From the NCBI GenBank assembly GCA_002243285.1, contig CP022585.1, positions 372,001 through 436,000 on the forward strand: a stretch of 64,000 nt of DNA. Reading direction: 5' to 3'. The stretch comes from Candidatus Fluviicola riflensis. Its GTDB lineage: Bacteria; Bacteroidota; Bacteroidia; Flavobacteriales_D; Crocinitomicaceae. Shown piece after piece: positions 35,587-44,418 of the stretch (its first letter is position 1; each line of letters begins with the position of its first letter). Both the position numbers and the translations under genes were made by a program. The notes under the pieces are model-generated. The model worked only from the letters and a program-made list of their open reading frames with translations, ran no database searches and had not been told where the DNA came from.

Positions 35587-36369
35587 ATGAAAACTCTAAA
35601 ATGGTTTGGCTTTTTTACGCTCCTGCTGGCGAGCGCCTCTTTCATTTCATGCGAGAAAGTAATCGACGTGGATTTGAATTCGGATGATCCGAAAGTGGTG
35701 ATCGAAGGCACATTTACCGCAGGTGAAACAACACACAATGTCGTGATCACACGCACCATGAATTTTGACGAATCCGGAGCATACCCTACGATTGATAATG
35801 CGGTGGTGAGTGTTACTGACAATCTTGGGAATGCGCAAGTGCTCACATTTGTCGGAAACGGAACTTACCAGACAACGGCTTATCCTGTGATTGAAGGAAG
35901 AACCTACACGCTGACAGTCGTTGCAGACGGTAAAACCTTTACGGCACAAAGTACTGCTCCGGGGGCTGTTCCGATCGACGAGTTGTTTGTGTTGTCGTTT
36001 GAATTCGGAGCGGATACCATCAACTCGATTGTTCCCCTGCGTATGGATCCCGCGGGCGTGAAGAACTTTTATCAGTTTAATTTGTTCGATAACGGAGAAC
36101 GGGTGGATGGAATTTATCTGCAAAACGATGCGTTTACCGACGGAATTCAGATTCAGGAACCGATTTTCGATAACGAAGGTACTTATGAATCTGGCGACAC
36201 TGCTTTTGTGGAAATGTTCGTGATCGATGAACCGGTATTCGAATATTTCTATGCGCTTTTGCAAAATCAAACGGCAACACCTGCCAACCCGACATCGAAT
36301 TTCGCAGGTGGTTGTTTGGGGTATTTCTCGACCCGTTCGAAAGATACTGCCAGTGTGATTATTCCGTAG
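35587..36369 (+). CDS. DUF4249-family lipoprotein, TonB receptor partner
   Basis: The 260-residue product has a lipoprotein signal (LLASASFISCEKVIDV) followed by beta-rich sequence with the DUF4249 start pattern (EKVIDVDLNSDDPKVVIEG, then AVVSVTDNLGNAQVLTF and GRTYTLTVVADGKTF). Such proteins sit on the outer membrane beside a TonB-dependent receptor and probably bind or pass the substrate, as SusD does with SusC. The gene follows the receptor after 2 bp. The ligand is unknown. Confidence 0.88.
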   Translation: MKTLKWFGFFTLLLASASFISCEKVIDVDLNSDDPKVVIEGTFTAGETTHNVVITRTMNFDESGAYPTIDNAVVSVTDNLGNAQVLTFVGNGTYQTTAYPVIEGRTYTLTVVADGKTFTAQSTAPGAVPIDELFVLSFEFGADTINSIVPLRMDPAGVKNFYQFNLFDNGERVDGIYLQNDAFTDGIQIQEPIFDNEGTYESGDTAFVEMFVIDEPVFEYFYALLQNQTATPANPTSNFAGGCLGYFSTRSKDTASVIIP

Positions 36370-36436
36370 ATTTCAGTTGATTCCAGAAAGGTAAATAGTT
36401 GCTATCTTTACCGCTTTGTTATAATCTGAAGCATAC

Positions 36437-37255
36437 ATGACCCGTCAGGAATTAATCGCGCAAATACGAGCAAAGCAGTCATTTCTCTGCGTTGGATTGG
36501 ACACCGATCTTTCGAAAATCCCTGCGCACTTGTTGCAGGATGAAGATCCGGTATTTGCGTTCAACAAAGCCATTATCGACGCTACCAAAGACTTTTGCGT
36601 GGCCTACAAACCCAATATTGCGTTTTATGAATGTTTGGGTCCGAAAGGTTGGGAATCGCTCAGAAAAACAATTGATTACATTCCTGATAACTGTTTCGTA
36701 ATTGCCGATGCCAAACGCGGCGATATCGGTAATACATCCTCTTATTACGCCAAAACGTTTTTCGAATACCTCGATTGCGATGCCGTAACCGTAGCTCCTT
36801 ATATGGGTGAAGATTCGGTAACTCCGTTCCAGGAATATGCCAATAAATGGGTGATCCTACTGGCATTGACGTCCAACAAAGGCGCGCTCGATTTTCAGTT
36901 CATGACCGATATCAACGGTGAAGAATTGTATAAAAAAGTGTTGAAAAAATCGGCCAAATGGGGCAATGATTCAAACCTGATGTACGTTGTAGGCGCAACG
37001 CGTGCCGAAGGAATCGGAGAAGTACGCAAGCTGGTTCCGAATCATTTTTTCCTCGTTCCGGGTGTTGGTGCGCAGGGTGGAAGCCTTGAAGATGTCGCCA
37101 ACTACGGCTGGAATGCTGACTGTGGTTTGCTGGTAAATGCTTCACGATCTATTTTGTACGCTTCCGGCGGAACCGATTTTGCTGAGAAAGCAGGCGAGGA
37201 AGCGCAGCAATTACAACAGGAAATGCAGGCGATTCTACACCGAAAAGGATTTTGA
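36437..37255 (+). CDS. pyrF: Orotidine 5'-phosphate decarboxylase (type 2)
   Basis: It catalyses the last step of UMP synthesis. The catalytic Lys/Asp cluster is in [20 protein letters not shown], the phosphate loop in [17 protein letters not shown] and the C-terminal [11 protein letters not shown]. The 272-residue length and sequence fit the longer PyrF type found in Bacteroidota and actinobacteria. TATCTTTA at about 36402-36409 resembles a -7 box. Its stop overlaps mtnB by 4 bp, joining pyrimidine synthesis and methionine salvage in one transcript. Confidence 0.93.
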   Translation: MTRQELIAQIRAKQSFLCVGLDTDLSKIPAHLLQDEDPVFAFNKAIIDATKDFCVAYKPNIAFYECLGPKGWESLRKTIDYIPDNCFVIADAKRGDIGNTSSYYAKTFFEYLDCDAVTVAPYMGEDSVTPFQEYANKWVILLALTSNKGALDFQFMTDINGEELYKKVLKKSAKWGNDSNLMYVVGATRAEGIGEVRKLVPNHFFLVPGVGAQGGSLEDVANYGWNADCGLLVNASRSILYASGGTDFAEKAGEEAQQLQQEMQAILHRKGF

Positions 37256-37863
37256 TGGAACTGGAAGAAACCAAAGCCGTATTAGCGGAAACTATCCGTA
37301 ACTGGCATCAAAAAGGCTGGTCGCCGGCTACATCGACTAATTATTCGTTCCGCTTGTCCGATGATCCGGATACGATTTATATTTCACGTTCCGGTATTGA
37401 TAAATCGCAGTTTACGGCCGATGATTTTATGGAAGTGGATTTGTTGGGAATGGCCAAACCACGGTTTGCAGATGCTCGTCCTTCGGCTGAAACATTGATT
37501 CATTGTACGCTTTACAAGTTGTTTCCCGAAACACAATGCATCGTTCACAGTCATTCTGTTTATTCGGTATTGCATTCTGCAATTGAACAACATGCTGTAA
37601 AAATAGAAGGCTACGAAATCCTCAAAGGTTTTGAAGGGATTACAACACATGAAACCGCTGTCGACTGCCCGATTTTCGATAACACGCAAGACATGACTGT
37701 ATTTAGTGAAACCTTGCGCACAAATAAAGATCGTTTAACCATTCCGGCATTCATCATGCGTAAACACGGAACGTATGCCTGGGGCAAAAATCTCTTCGAC
37801 GCCAAACGTCATTTGGAAAGCATTGAATATTTGCTGGAGTGTGAGTGGAAACTGGGGAGGTGA
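37252..37863 (+). CDS. mtnB: Methylthioribulose-1-phosphate dehydratase
   Basis: MtnB dehydrates 5-methylthioribulose-1-phosphate in methionine salvage. It is a class II aldolase-type fold with the zinc ligands in [15 protein letters not shown] and a third His in [21 protein letters not shown]; the Glu after them is in the [10 protein letters not shown] block. Length 203 is normal. It is the first mtn gene; mtnD follows after an inserted small gene. The actual reading starts at the ATG overlapping the pyrF stop. Confidence 0.92.
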   Translation: MMELEETKAVLAETIRNWHQKGWSPATSTNYSFRLSDDPDTIYISRSGIDKSQFTADDFMEVDLLGMAKPRFADARPSAETLIHCTLYKLFPETQCIVHSHSVYSVLHSAIEQHAVKIEGYEILKGFEGITTHETAVDCPIFDNTQDMTVFSETLRTNKDRLTIPAFIMRKHGTYAWGKNLFDAKRHLESIEYLLECEWKLGR

Positions 37864-38339
37864 ATTGAAAATGTAAAATTGAAAAGAGGGTTCCCCTTGA
37901 TAATTCATGATTTTCCCATTTATAATTCACTTCAATGAACAATCTTTCCAATCATCCGCTTTTCCTGATGCAGTTACTTCCTTTTGTGGTTGTGATAATT
38001 GGTTTGATTCTCCGTTTTATTTTCCGGAAGAAGAAGATTTCCAACTTTTTAGGATTCAGCTGTTTGATTGCAATATTTTTAGGGCTAATGAACTATTTTT
38101 ATTTCGGCTTTCCATTGGATGAAGGTACAATCAAACAATCTAAAATACCCGAATATGAGTTCAAGTTTTCAGTAACAGCAATTGGTTTGGCAATCAGTTT
38201 CATTTATCCGGTTTTTAGTTTACTTGACTTAATTCTGAGTCGAGGAAAGGACTCTAAGCTCCTTGATTAGTAATTTTCAATGGTGGATGAATTGAGGAAA
38301 TGTCTCTCCTTTTCAATTTTCAATTTTACATTTTCAATT
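37863..38339. mobile_element. Candidate inverted-repeat-bounded single-gene cassette in the mtn operon
   Basis: A perfect 23-bp inverted repeat lies at 37863-37885 and 38317-38339 (core TTGAAAATGTAAAATTGAAA). It brackets a small membrane-protein gene and separates mtnB from mtnD. It begins directly after the mtnB stop codon and ends 39 bp before mtnD. There is no transposase. The plan equals that of the unit at 11942-12408. Low-complexity composition means chance must be considered. Confidence 0.4.
37935..38270 (+). CDS. Small three-helix membrane protein, unknown
   Basis: The 111-residue product has three predicted membrane helices at about 9-27 (FLMQLLPFVVVIIGLILRF), 36-54 (LGFSCLIAIFLGLMNYFYF) and 76-100 (VTAIGLAISFIYPVFSLLDLIL). 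No family is recognised. The gene lies between mtnB and mtnD, bracketed by a perfect 23-bp inverted repeat, so it probably entered the operon as a unit and need not have a salvage role. The possible alternative frame at 37907 is weaker. Confidence 0.65.
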   Translation: MNNLSNHPLFLMQLLPFVVVIIGLILRFIFRKKKISNFLGFSCLIAIFLGLMNYFYFGFPLDEGTIKQSKIPEYEFKFSVTAIGLAISFIYPVFSLLDLILSRGKDSKLLD

Positions 38340-38378
38340 TCAATTTCAGTATTTTTACACTTCATAATTCTACATAAA

Positions 38379-38924
38379 ATGGCTATTCTCTCTATTCCGG
38401 ATCAGCAGGTTACCGAACACAATCCGACGGTTATTCACACCTTTCTAAACAAACGCGGTGTTTTCTTCGATCAGTGGGAAGCAGCAGTGGTGTTTTCTGA
38501 TACTGCCACGCCTGATGAGATTTTAGCCGCTTATGCAAAAGACCTCCATCCGTTTATGGAAGCCAGTGGTTACCAAACAGCCGATGTATTGACAATTAAT
38601 CATTTGACTGAAAATTACGAGGCTATTCGCGCAAAGTTTTTGGCGGAACATACGCATTCGGAAGACGAAATCCGCTTTTTTGTTGACGGCCAAGGCCTGT
38701 TTTGGTTTCACCTCGAGAATGGCGAAATCTTCAATGTATTGTGTCAAAAAGGCGATTTGATTTCCGTTCCGGCCGGTACCAAGCATTGGTTCGACGCAGG
38801 TGAACGAGGTCCGTTTGTAAAAGCGATCCGCATTTTCATCGACATGAGTGGTTGGGTTCCCGTTTACACGCAATCGGAGGTTGAACAGCGCTATTTGAAT
38901 TTCACTGTTCCACAGTCGAACTGA
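38379..38924 (+). CDS. mtnD: Acireductone dioxygenase
   Basis: This metal-dependent cupin oxidises acireductone to the keto acid precursor of methionine. The metal ligands are visible: two His and a Glu in EHTHSEDEIRFFVDGQG and a further His in PAGTKHWFDAG. The start at 38379 (MAILSIPDQQV) is chosen over an upstream in-frame ATG at 38280, which would add a hydrophobic stretch encoded by repeat sequence. The 181-residue length agrees with the family. The stop overlaps the next ATG by 1 bp. Confidence 0.92.
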   Translation: MAILSIPDQQVTEHNPTVIHTFLNKRGVFFDQWEAAVVFSDTATPDEILAAYAKDLHPFMEASGYQTADVLTINHLTENYEAIRAKFLAEHTHSEDEIRFFVDGQGLFWFHLENGEIFNVLCQKGDLISVPAGTKHWFDAGERGPFVKAIRIFIDMSGWVPVYTQSEVEQRYLNFTVPQSN

Positions 38925-39655
38925 TGTTCAAACAACTCTCCGCTTATACCTCTTTTGCCTTCACTGCTGGTTGGTCGGTTGTTTCCTTGATCGGCTATTT
39001 CCAATTGGGTTGGAACCTTGGACAGGCAATCGTTTTCATTAATCTCGGTTTTTTCAGCCTGTTTTTGAACTATTACCTGCTGTTTATCTGGATGTATTTT
39101 CGGGATCAGATTGTATTGACTTATTCCGGAAAAAAGAAAAATCCTGATTTGGGAACCTTGGCATTGTCCATTGTTCAAACGTTCGGTTTTATCGGAAATC
39201 TTTTCCTGATGACTTGTTTGCTCGCAATCGTGAGCATGATTTCGGTGGTATTTGTATCGACTTACTTCATGAAAATCCAAAAGATGAAAGTTTTCGAGTT
39301 TGAAAAGATCGATTGGGGAGGTTCTTTTTTGGTGCTGTTACTGATTGGAGCAGTTTTGTTTGTGATTGAATTTATTCGTTTCAAGCGGATCTTTCAAGCA
39401 CACAAAACCTCAGAAAAGGTATTCGACTGGGATGCTTTTAAGCCGTTCCATCGCAACAATAAACTGAAATTGGTTGCGTATTATTTCGGTTCCGTTATGA
39501 TCATGATGATAGACGGATTGCTGAACGATTTTAATCATGCCGGAATGATTTGTTTTTACTGGCTATTTGCTCTGAACATCTATTGGGCATTCATCGATTT
39601 GCGTTTTCCTGTTGGAATCACACCAGTTGAAGGTGTAGCGACAGAAGTGAAATAA
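38924..39655 (+). CDS. Polytopic membrane protein between mtnD and mtnC, unknown
   Basis: The 243-residue product has about six hydrophobic segments (for example VVSLIGYFQLGWNLGQAIVF, then SLFLNYYLLFIWMYF, GFIGNLFLMTCLLAIVSMIS, and SFLVLLLIGAVLFVIEFI). I recognise no transporter signature with confidence. Its ATG overlaps the mtnD stop (TGATG) and mtnC follows 13 bp later, so it belongs to the salvage transcript by position. Transport of methylthio-compounds would be a reasonable guess, but there is no direct evidence. Confidence 0.75.
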   Translation: MFKQLSAYTSFAFTAGWSVVSLIGYFQLGWNLGQAIVFINLGFFSLFLNYYLLFIWMYFRDQIVLTYSGKKKNPDLGTLALSIVQTFGFIGNLFLMTCLLAIVSMISVVFVSTYFMKIQKMKVFEFEKIDWGGSFLVLLLIGAVLFVIEFIRFKRIFQAHKTSEKVFDWDAFKPFHRNNKLKLVAYYFGSVMIMMIDGLLNDFNHAGMICFYWLFALNIYWAFIDLRFPVGITPVEGVATEVK

Positions 39656-39656
39656 T

Positions 39657-39664
39657 TAACTTTG
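39657..39664 (+). promoter_or_regulatory. -7 box TAACTTTG, 4 nt before mtnC ATG
   Basis: It matches TAnnTTTG and is followed by CAAC and the ATG at 39669. It starts 1 nt after the stop of the preceding membrane protein gene. It suggests an internal promoter making a leaderless mtnC mRNA. Confidence 0.45.
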
Positions 39665-39668
39665 CAAC

Positions 39669-40364
39669 ATGAGCAAACACCCGATACGTTTTATTCTTAC
39701 CGACATTGAAGGTACCACAACTTCGATCTCTTTTGTGGCTGATGAATTGTTTCCGTATTTCCGCAATAACATCGATCTATTGAAAACGATGAAAGAGCAT
39801 CCGGTGGTGAAAGAAGCGTTTTCCGAAACCATTGAACTGGCGTTAAAAGAAGATGGAAAAACGATTTCGACTGCTGATGAAGTCATAGAGACATTGCATC
39901 GCTGGAGTGTGGAAGACCGGAAAATAACACCGCTCAAAACCTTGCAGGGACTTTTGTGGAAAAAAGGTTACGAAGACGGCGATTTGAAAGGACACGTGTA
40001 TGCTGACGTTCCGGATAAACTAAAAGAATGGCAAGGTCAGGGAATCGGTTTGGGTGTTTTTTCCTCAGGCTCGGTTGTGGCTCAGAAATTGATTTTCGGG
40101 TACAGCGTCGCAGGTGATTTGACACCTTATTTTTCAGCTTATTTCGACACCAAAACCGGCGGAAAGCGCGAAACGGAAACGTATCAGAAAATTGCAAACC
40201 AGTTGAAAATTCCGGCTTCCGAAATACTGTTCTTAAGCGATATTGTGGAAGAACTTCAGGCAGCTGATGAAGCGGGTTATCAAACGATTCAGTTAGTGCG
40301 GCCCGGAACTGTAAAAAGGTGGGAACTGACTGCGGCTGATTTTTCGGAGATTTTGGTAAAATAA
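39669..40364 (+). CDS. mtnC: Enolase-phosphatase E1 (acireductone synthase)
   Basis: MtnC is a HAD-family enzyme that enolises and dephosphorylates diketo-methylthiopentyl phosphate to acireductone, the MtnD substrate. HAD motif 1 is FILTDIEGTTTSISFV, motif 2 is in GVFSSGSVVAQ, and motif 3 is EILFLSDIVEELQAADEAG. Length 231 fits. Methionine salvage enzymes MtnB, MtnD, MtnC and MtnA are all encoded here within 5 kb. Confidence 0.93.
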   Translation: MSKHPIRFILTDIEGTTTSISFVADELFPYFRNNIDLLKTMKEHPVVKEAFSETIELALKEDGKTISTADEVIETLHRWSVEDRKITPLKTLQGLLWKKGYEDGDLKGHVYADVPDKLKEWQGQGIGLGVFSSGSVVAQKLIFGYSVAGDLTPYFSAYFDTKTGGKRETETYQKIANQLKIPASEILFLSDIVEELQAADEAGYQTIQLVRPGTVKRWELTAADFSEILVK

Positions 40365-40390
40365 TTTCGGGAATTCACCTTCAAAAGCAA

Positions 40391-40436
40391 GTTCGGGATC
40401 TTACGAACCCAAACGGAAGTTTGGGATATTGCGAAC
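40391..40436. repeat. Two direct copies of an 18-bp GTTYGGGAT...CGAAC repeat
   Basis: GTTCGGGATCTTACGAAC (40391-40408) and GTTTGGGATATTGCGAAC (40419-40436) differ at three positions. A third, perfectly palindromic copy GTTCGGGATATCCCGAAC lies at 41701-41718. The copies thus flank mtnA on both sides. Confidence 0.65.
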
Positions 40437-40573
40437 AACTCCCGAAAATAGCGGGTTTCGGTGGTGTTCCCTATTAAAATCACAATGTTATACTTGCCCC
40501 TTAAAACCAATCTCAACTGCAATTGCATTCTTAACCTTGCCTAAAACGAAAAATAATATTACTATCGAAACAC

Positions 40574-40581
40574 TATCTTTG
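40574..40581 (+). promoter_or_regulatory. -7 box TATCTTTG of mtnA
   Basis: It matches TAnnTTTG, 16 nt before the mtnA ATG at 40598, within a 233-bp gap. It makes mtnA a separate transcription unit from mtnC. Confidence 0.5.
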
Positions 40582-40597
40582 CACCAAAATTCCCGTT

Positions 40598-41683
40598 ATG
40601 AGTGCTTTTAGAACCATTTGGACAACCGAAGATCGTTTTGTTGAAGTCATTGATCAGCGCAAATTGCCCCACGAATGGGTGGTTGTGAAATTGCTGACCT
40701 ATAAAGATGCGGAAGTTGCCATCAAAGACATGACGGTTCGCGGCGCACCATTGATCGGAGCAACTGCGGCTTACGGTATTTACCTGGCTGTGCGTGAAAT
40801 GGTAGAACAGGGATTGGACGGTTCGTTTCTTGATCAGGCATTTACCGATTTACGGGCTTCACGGCCAACGGCAGTCAACTTGTTTTGGGCGCTGGATAAA
40901 ATGCGTGCGGCACTTGATAATACAACCGATTTCCTGCAAACTTCCTGGGAAGCAGCCGGTGCAATTGTGGAAGAAGATGTAGAAACCTGCCGCATGATCG
41001 GTGTACATGGTTTACCGATCCTGGAAGCGATTTCCGAACGGAAAAATGGAGAAACAATCAATATTCTAACCCACTGCAATGCTGGAATGCTTGGCTGTAT
41101 CGAGTGGGGAACCATTACTTCGCCGATTTACCAGGCGGTTCAAAAAGGATTGAACGTACATGTATGGGTGGATGAAACCCGTCCGCGTAACCAGGGTGCC
41201 AACCTGACATGTTATGAACTCACGCGCCACAATGTGCCGCATACACTGATCGTGGACAATACCGGCGGACACCTGATGCAACACGGTATGGTAGACATGG
41301 TGATTGTTGGAACCGACCGCACAACGCGACAAGGTGATGTGGCGAATAAAATCGGAACGTACCTTAAAGCCTTGGCAGCCAACGATAACAAGATTCCGTT
41401 TTATGTGGCATTGCCTTCCACAACATTGGATTGGACGATCAACGACGGATTGAAAGAAATTCCTATCGAAGAACGCAATCAGGACGAAGTGAAATACGTG
41501 ATTGGTAAAAGTAAAACCACCGGAAAACTCGATGAAGTATTGATTTGTCCGGAAACTACCAAGGCTTCTAATTATGGTTTTGATGTAACGCCCGCCCGAT
41601 TGGTGACAGGATTAATTACTGAAAGAGGCGTATGCGAAGCTAGCGAAGAAGGATTGTTAGGATTGTTTCCGGAGAAAAAATGA
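40598..41683 (+). CDS. mtnA: Methylthioribose-1-phosphate isomerase
   Basis: MtnA converts methylthioribose-1-phosphate to the ribulose form used by MtnB. The eIF2B-like fold is shown by MTVRGAPLIGATAAYGIYLA, ILTHCNAGMLGCIEWGT with the catalytic Cys, and IVGTDRTTRQGDVANKIGTY with the catalytic Asp. Length 361 is usual. It sits downstream of mtnC in the same direction but behind its own promoter and is flanked on both sides by TTCGGGAT-type repeats. Confidence 0.95.
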   Translation: MSAFRTIWTTEDRFVEVIDQRKLPHEWVVVKLLTYKDAEVAIKDMTVRGAPLIGATAAYGIYLAVREMVEQGLDGSFLDQAFTDLRASRPTAVNLFWALDKMRAALDNTTDFLQTSWEAAGAIVEEDVETCRMIGVHGLPILEAISERKNGETINILTHCNAGMLGCIEWGTITSPIYQAVQKGLNVHVWVDETRPRNQGANLTCYELTRHNVPHTLIVDNTGGHLMQHGMVDMVIVGTDRTTRQGDVANKIGTYLKALAANDNKIPFYVALPSTTLDWTINDGLKEIPIEERNQDEVKYVIGKSKTTGKLDEVLICPETTKASNYGFDVTPARLVTGLITERGVCEASEEGLLGLFPEKK

Positions 41684-41690
41684 AATTCGG

Positions 41691-41728
41691 AAATTCGGGT
41701 GTTCGGGATATCCCGAACACCCGAATTT
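41691..41728. repeat. 38-bp perfect palindrome after mtnA
   Basis: The left half is AAATTCGGGTGTTCGGGAT and the right half is its exact complement, with no loop. It starts 8 bp after the mtnA stop. It can form a 17-bp or longer hairpin in RNA. No T-run follows, so it may stabilise the mRNA end, bind a dimeric protein, or be an extragenic repeat. Confidence 0.7.
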
Positions 41729-41868
41729 GCACCTGAAAATCTCAAAAAGCAGGATTCGCAAGTGAGTTTTTTCGACGAGTTCCAATCTTCATTCCTCCCC
41801 AATTTTAACAAATCACCTATTGCCACAAACGAACTTATTCGCTAAATTCAAGAGAATAAGCTCAAAAA

Positions 41869-43143
41869 ATGAATGAACAATACCTGCATTTGCTCTGGCG
41901 AACCAAGCGTTTGCCGATGCATTTACTGCACACAACCGACAACCTTCCGGTAAAAATTCTGCACATCGGATTTTACAACACAGCCTCAGGGCCTGATTTT
42001 TTCAATGGCCGCATCGAACTCGATGGCATGCTGCACAGCGGAAACATCGAAATGCATGTAAAATCGTCTGACTGGTATGCTCACGGACATCAAACCGATG
42101 AAGCCTACAACAATGTGATTCTGCATGTGGTGTATGAACACGATCGCATGGTGTTTATTGAAGGCATCCCCATCCCGACGGTCGAATTGAAACCATATAT
42201 TGACCTGGAACACTTTCGGAGAACACTCGATTTTACGATCCAGACTTCGTCCATTCCCTGTCGTTCGCAATTGAAAGATTGCCCGGCACCAATTATCTGG
42301 AATCAGGTAGAAGGAGCGATGCTGGCACGGCTGGCACGAAAAAAATTGTTGGTCGATCAATTAGCACAGCAACTGGGTGGCGATCCGCGGAAAGTGCTGT
42401 TTCACCTCATTTCACAGGCTTTCGGAATGAAAACAAATGCGTTGCCGTTCCAGGAACTGGCACACCGGATTCCGTTTGAACGAATCATCAAAGCCGGAAA
42501 AAAACAAGTGGAATCCATTGTTTTCGGAGCAAGTGGTTTAATCGGTGAAAGCCATCAGGAAGATGATTACCAACGAGAACTCGTTCAGGAATGGCAATTC
42601 CAGGCACACCGGTTGCAAATCCATCCTTCCAACGCCCACAGCTGGCATTTCAAAGGTTGTCGTCCCGCGGGTTTTCCTACGTTGAGACTGGCGCAATTTG
42701 CAGCGTTTATTGAACGTATGAACTGGTCAGAATCGTTTTGGGAATTACCCGTGACCAAAATCAAAATACACCTCGAAGAAGCCCTGACCGCCATGCCTTC
42801 CGACTATTGGACAGATCATTATCATTTTGGTAAAAAGCGCCAGACACGGGCATCTTCAGCAATGAGTCTCGCTTCAGCACATGTCGTTATCATCAACAGT
42901 GTTGTTCCCTTTTTATGGTGGCTCGCAGATGTATTGGCCGTACCCGTTTTTCGCGAGAAAGCACAAGCATTATTGGAGCTACTTCCCACAGAAAAAAACG
43001 CGTTGCTCTTCGAATGGAAAGAAAATGGAATTGTAGCGAAATCTGCTGCCGAAAGTCAAGGACTTATCGAATTAAAAAACGAACTTTGTAATAACAAACA
43101 GTGCCTTCAGTGTAAAATAGGAATGCAACTCTTAAAACGATGA
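41869..43143 (+). CDS. DUF2851 family protein
   Basis: The 424-residue cytosolic protein has the DUF2851 opening (EQYLHLLWRTKRLP, then GFYNTASGPDFFNGRIELDG and GNIEMHVKSSDWYAHGHQTD), a block found almost only in Bacteroidota. It has a restriction-enzyme-like look in the N-terminal PDFxxxxI...EMH(V) pattern, but activity is unproven. It ends in a Cys-rich tail (CNNKQCLQCKIGMQLL). The stop overlaps the next gene by 4 bp. Function is unknown. Confidence 0.85.
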   Translation: MNEQYLHLLWRTKRLPMHLLHTTDNLPVKILHIGFYNTASGPDFFNGRIELDGMLHSGNIEMHVKSSDWYAHGHQTDEAYNNVILHVVYEHDRMVFIEGIPIPTVELKPYIDLEHFRRTLDFTIQTSSIPCRSQLKDCPAPIIWNQVEGAMLARLARKKLLVDQLAQQLGGDPRKVLFHLISQAFGMKTNALPFQELAHRIPFERIIKAGKKQVESIVFGASGLIGESHQEDDYQRELVQEWQFQAHRLQIHPSNAHSWHFKGCRPAGFPTLRLAQFAAFIERMNWSESFWELPVTKIKIHLEEALTAMPSDYWTDHYHFGKKRQTRASSAMSLASAHVVIINSVVPFLWWLADVLAVPVFREKAQALLELLPTEKNALLFEWKENGIVAKSAAESQGLIELKNELCNNKQCLQCKIGMQLLKR

Positions 43144-43379
43144 AACGAACTCTTCAGAAAATTGCTTTTTTCTTCGAAATGCGCTCATTCGGAGTGTGTG
43201 CGTGGTGGGCCCAGAAGCTCGGAATTCATACCAATAAAGTACGCGTAGGCTTTATTTATGCCACGTGTATCGGTTTGGGGTCTCCGCTCATTCCTTATCT
43301 GATCATGGCGTGGATCCTTGAGCATAAACATTATTTTGGGTTCAAACGTACCAAACGTTCCTCTATTTGGGAGTTGTAA
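43140..43379 (+). CDS. PspC-domain small membrane protein
   Basis: This 79-residue protein resembles the PspC domain: a short N-terminal segment with SFGVCAWWAQKLGIHTNKVRV, then one membrane helix (VGFIYATCIGLGSPLIPYLIMAWIL) and a basic tail. PspC proteins take part in phage-shock or envelope-stress responses in some bacteria. It overlaps the DUF2851 stop (ATGA) and is probably translationally coupled. No pspA is nearby. Confidence 0.75.
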   Translation: MKRTLQKIAFFFEMRSFGVCAWWAQKLGIHTNKVRVGFIYATCIGLGSPLIPYLIMAWILEHKHYFGFKRTKRSSIWEL

Positions 43380-43397
43380 CTTCTGATTCTAACTTTA
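43366..43397 (+). promoter_or_regulatory. Promoter TTTG-N20-TAACTTTA, 4 nt before the reductase ATG
   Basis: TTTG at 43366-43369, 20 nt, then TAACTTTA at 43390-43397, followed by TCAC and the ATG at 43402. The -7 box deviates at its last base. The -33 element and the 4-nt gap are both in place. Confidence 0.45.
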
Positions 43398-43401
43398 TCA
43401 C

Positions 43402-44307
43402 ATGAAACTACTTATTACCGGTTCCAACGGACTTCTGGGACAAAAAATCGTAAAGCGTTGTTTGCGACATAACATTCCGTTTTTGGCAACTTCCAAAGGA
43501 GAAAACCGCAATCCTGATTGTCCTGCAGAGCATTATCAATCATTGGATATCAGCGTTCCGCTCGAAGTAGGTGACGTATTTTTTCGGTTCCGCCCCACTG
43601 CAATTATTCACACAGCTGCACTTACCAATGTCGATTATTGCGAAGAACACCCGGAGGAGTGTTTTCTGGTAAACGCCCACGCAACGATGATCCTGTGGGA
43701 AGCCGCTAAGATTATCGGAGCACATTTTCAGTTGGTTTCTACTGATTTTGTGTTCGACGGCTCAACAGGTAATTACGCGGAAACAGATCGGGTAAATCCA
43801 CTAAGTGTCTACGCACATTCGAAAGTGGCTGCTGAAAACTGTTTGCGTGACGACGATAATCGTAACTGGTCAATTGCCCGAACCATTATCGTTTACGGAA
43901 CCGGAAATAACCTTTCGCGTTCAAACCTTATTTTATGGGCATTGGAAGCACTTCCGAAAGGCGACCCCATGAAATTGGTCAATGATCAGTTTCGTGCACC
44001 GACCTGGGCTGATGATCTGGCTTATGGCTGTGTGGAAATTATCAAACGTCAGGAAATCGGCATTTTTCACCTTTCAGGCCCTGAAACTGAATCTGTAGAT
44101 CAGTTGGTGAAACGCGTTTCTGTTTATTTGGGAATAGAAAATCCGCCGATAGAAACGATTTCCTCCGAGACCTTGAATCAAGCGGCAAAGCGTCCGCCCA
44201 AAACAGGATTCAATCTTTCGAAAGCGTCGCAATTGCTGGATTATAATCCAAAAACATTGGAAGAATCATTGGAGTGTTTGATACCGGAATTGAAACAAAG
44301 CAAATAG
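43402..44307 (+). CDS. NAD(P)-dependent reductase, RmlD-like SDR
   Basis: An extended short-chain dehydrogenase fold: the dinucleotide motif LLITGSNGLLGQKIVKRCL at the N-terminus, ALTNVDYCEEHPEECFLVNA, the catalytic YAHSKVAAENCL (YxxxK), and the substrate block NDQFRAPTWADDLAYGCV. This is the dTDP-4-dehydrorhamnose reductase (RmlD) type, but no rhamnose genes are adjacent, so the sugar or other substrate is uncertain. Length 301 fits. It is a single-gene unit with its own promoter. Confidence 0.85.
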   Translation: MKLLITGSNGLLGQKIVKRCLRHNIPFLATSKGENRNPDCPAEHYQSLDISVPLEVGDVFFRFRPTAIIHTAALTNVDYCEEHPEECFLVNAHATMILWEAAKIIGAHFQLVSTDFVFDGSTGNYAETDRVNPLSVYAHSKVAAENCLRDDDNRNWSIARTIIVYGTGNNLSRSNLILWALEALPKGDPMKLVNDQFRAPTWADDLAYGCVEIIKRQEIGIFHLSGPETESVDQLVKRVSVYLGIENPPIETISSETLNQAAKRPPKTGFNLSKASQLLDYNPKTLEESLECLIPELKQSK

Positions 44308-44418
44308 TAAATTCGTTCTAGTTGAATTGAAAAACAAAAATACTCAGTTGGAATAATAAACTCATAATTTAGTTTCAGCTAAATTCAAAGTTGTAATTTG
44401 GTCGGCATAATTTCTCTT

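Noticed and set aside
38280..38378. N-terminal extension of mtnD giving a hydrophobic segment
   Set aside because: It is encoded by the low-complexity inverted repeat. The ATG at 38379 gives the family length and a cytosolic enzyme is expected.
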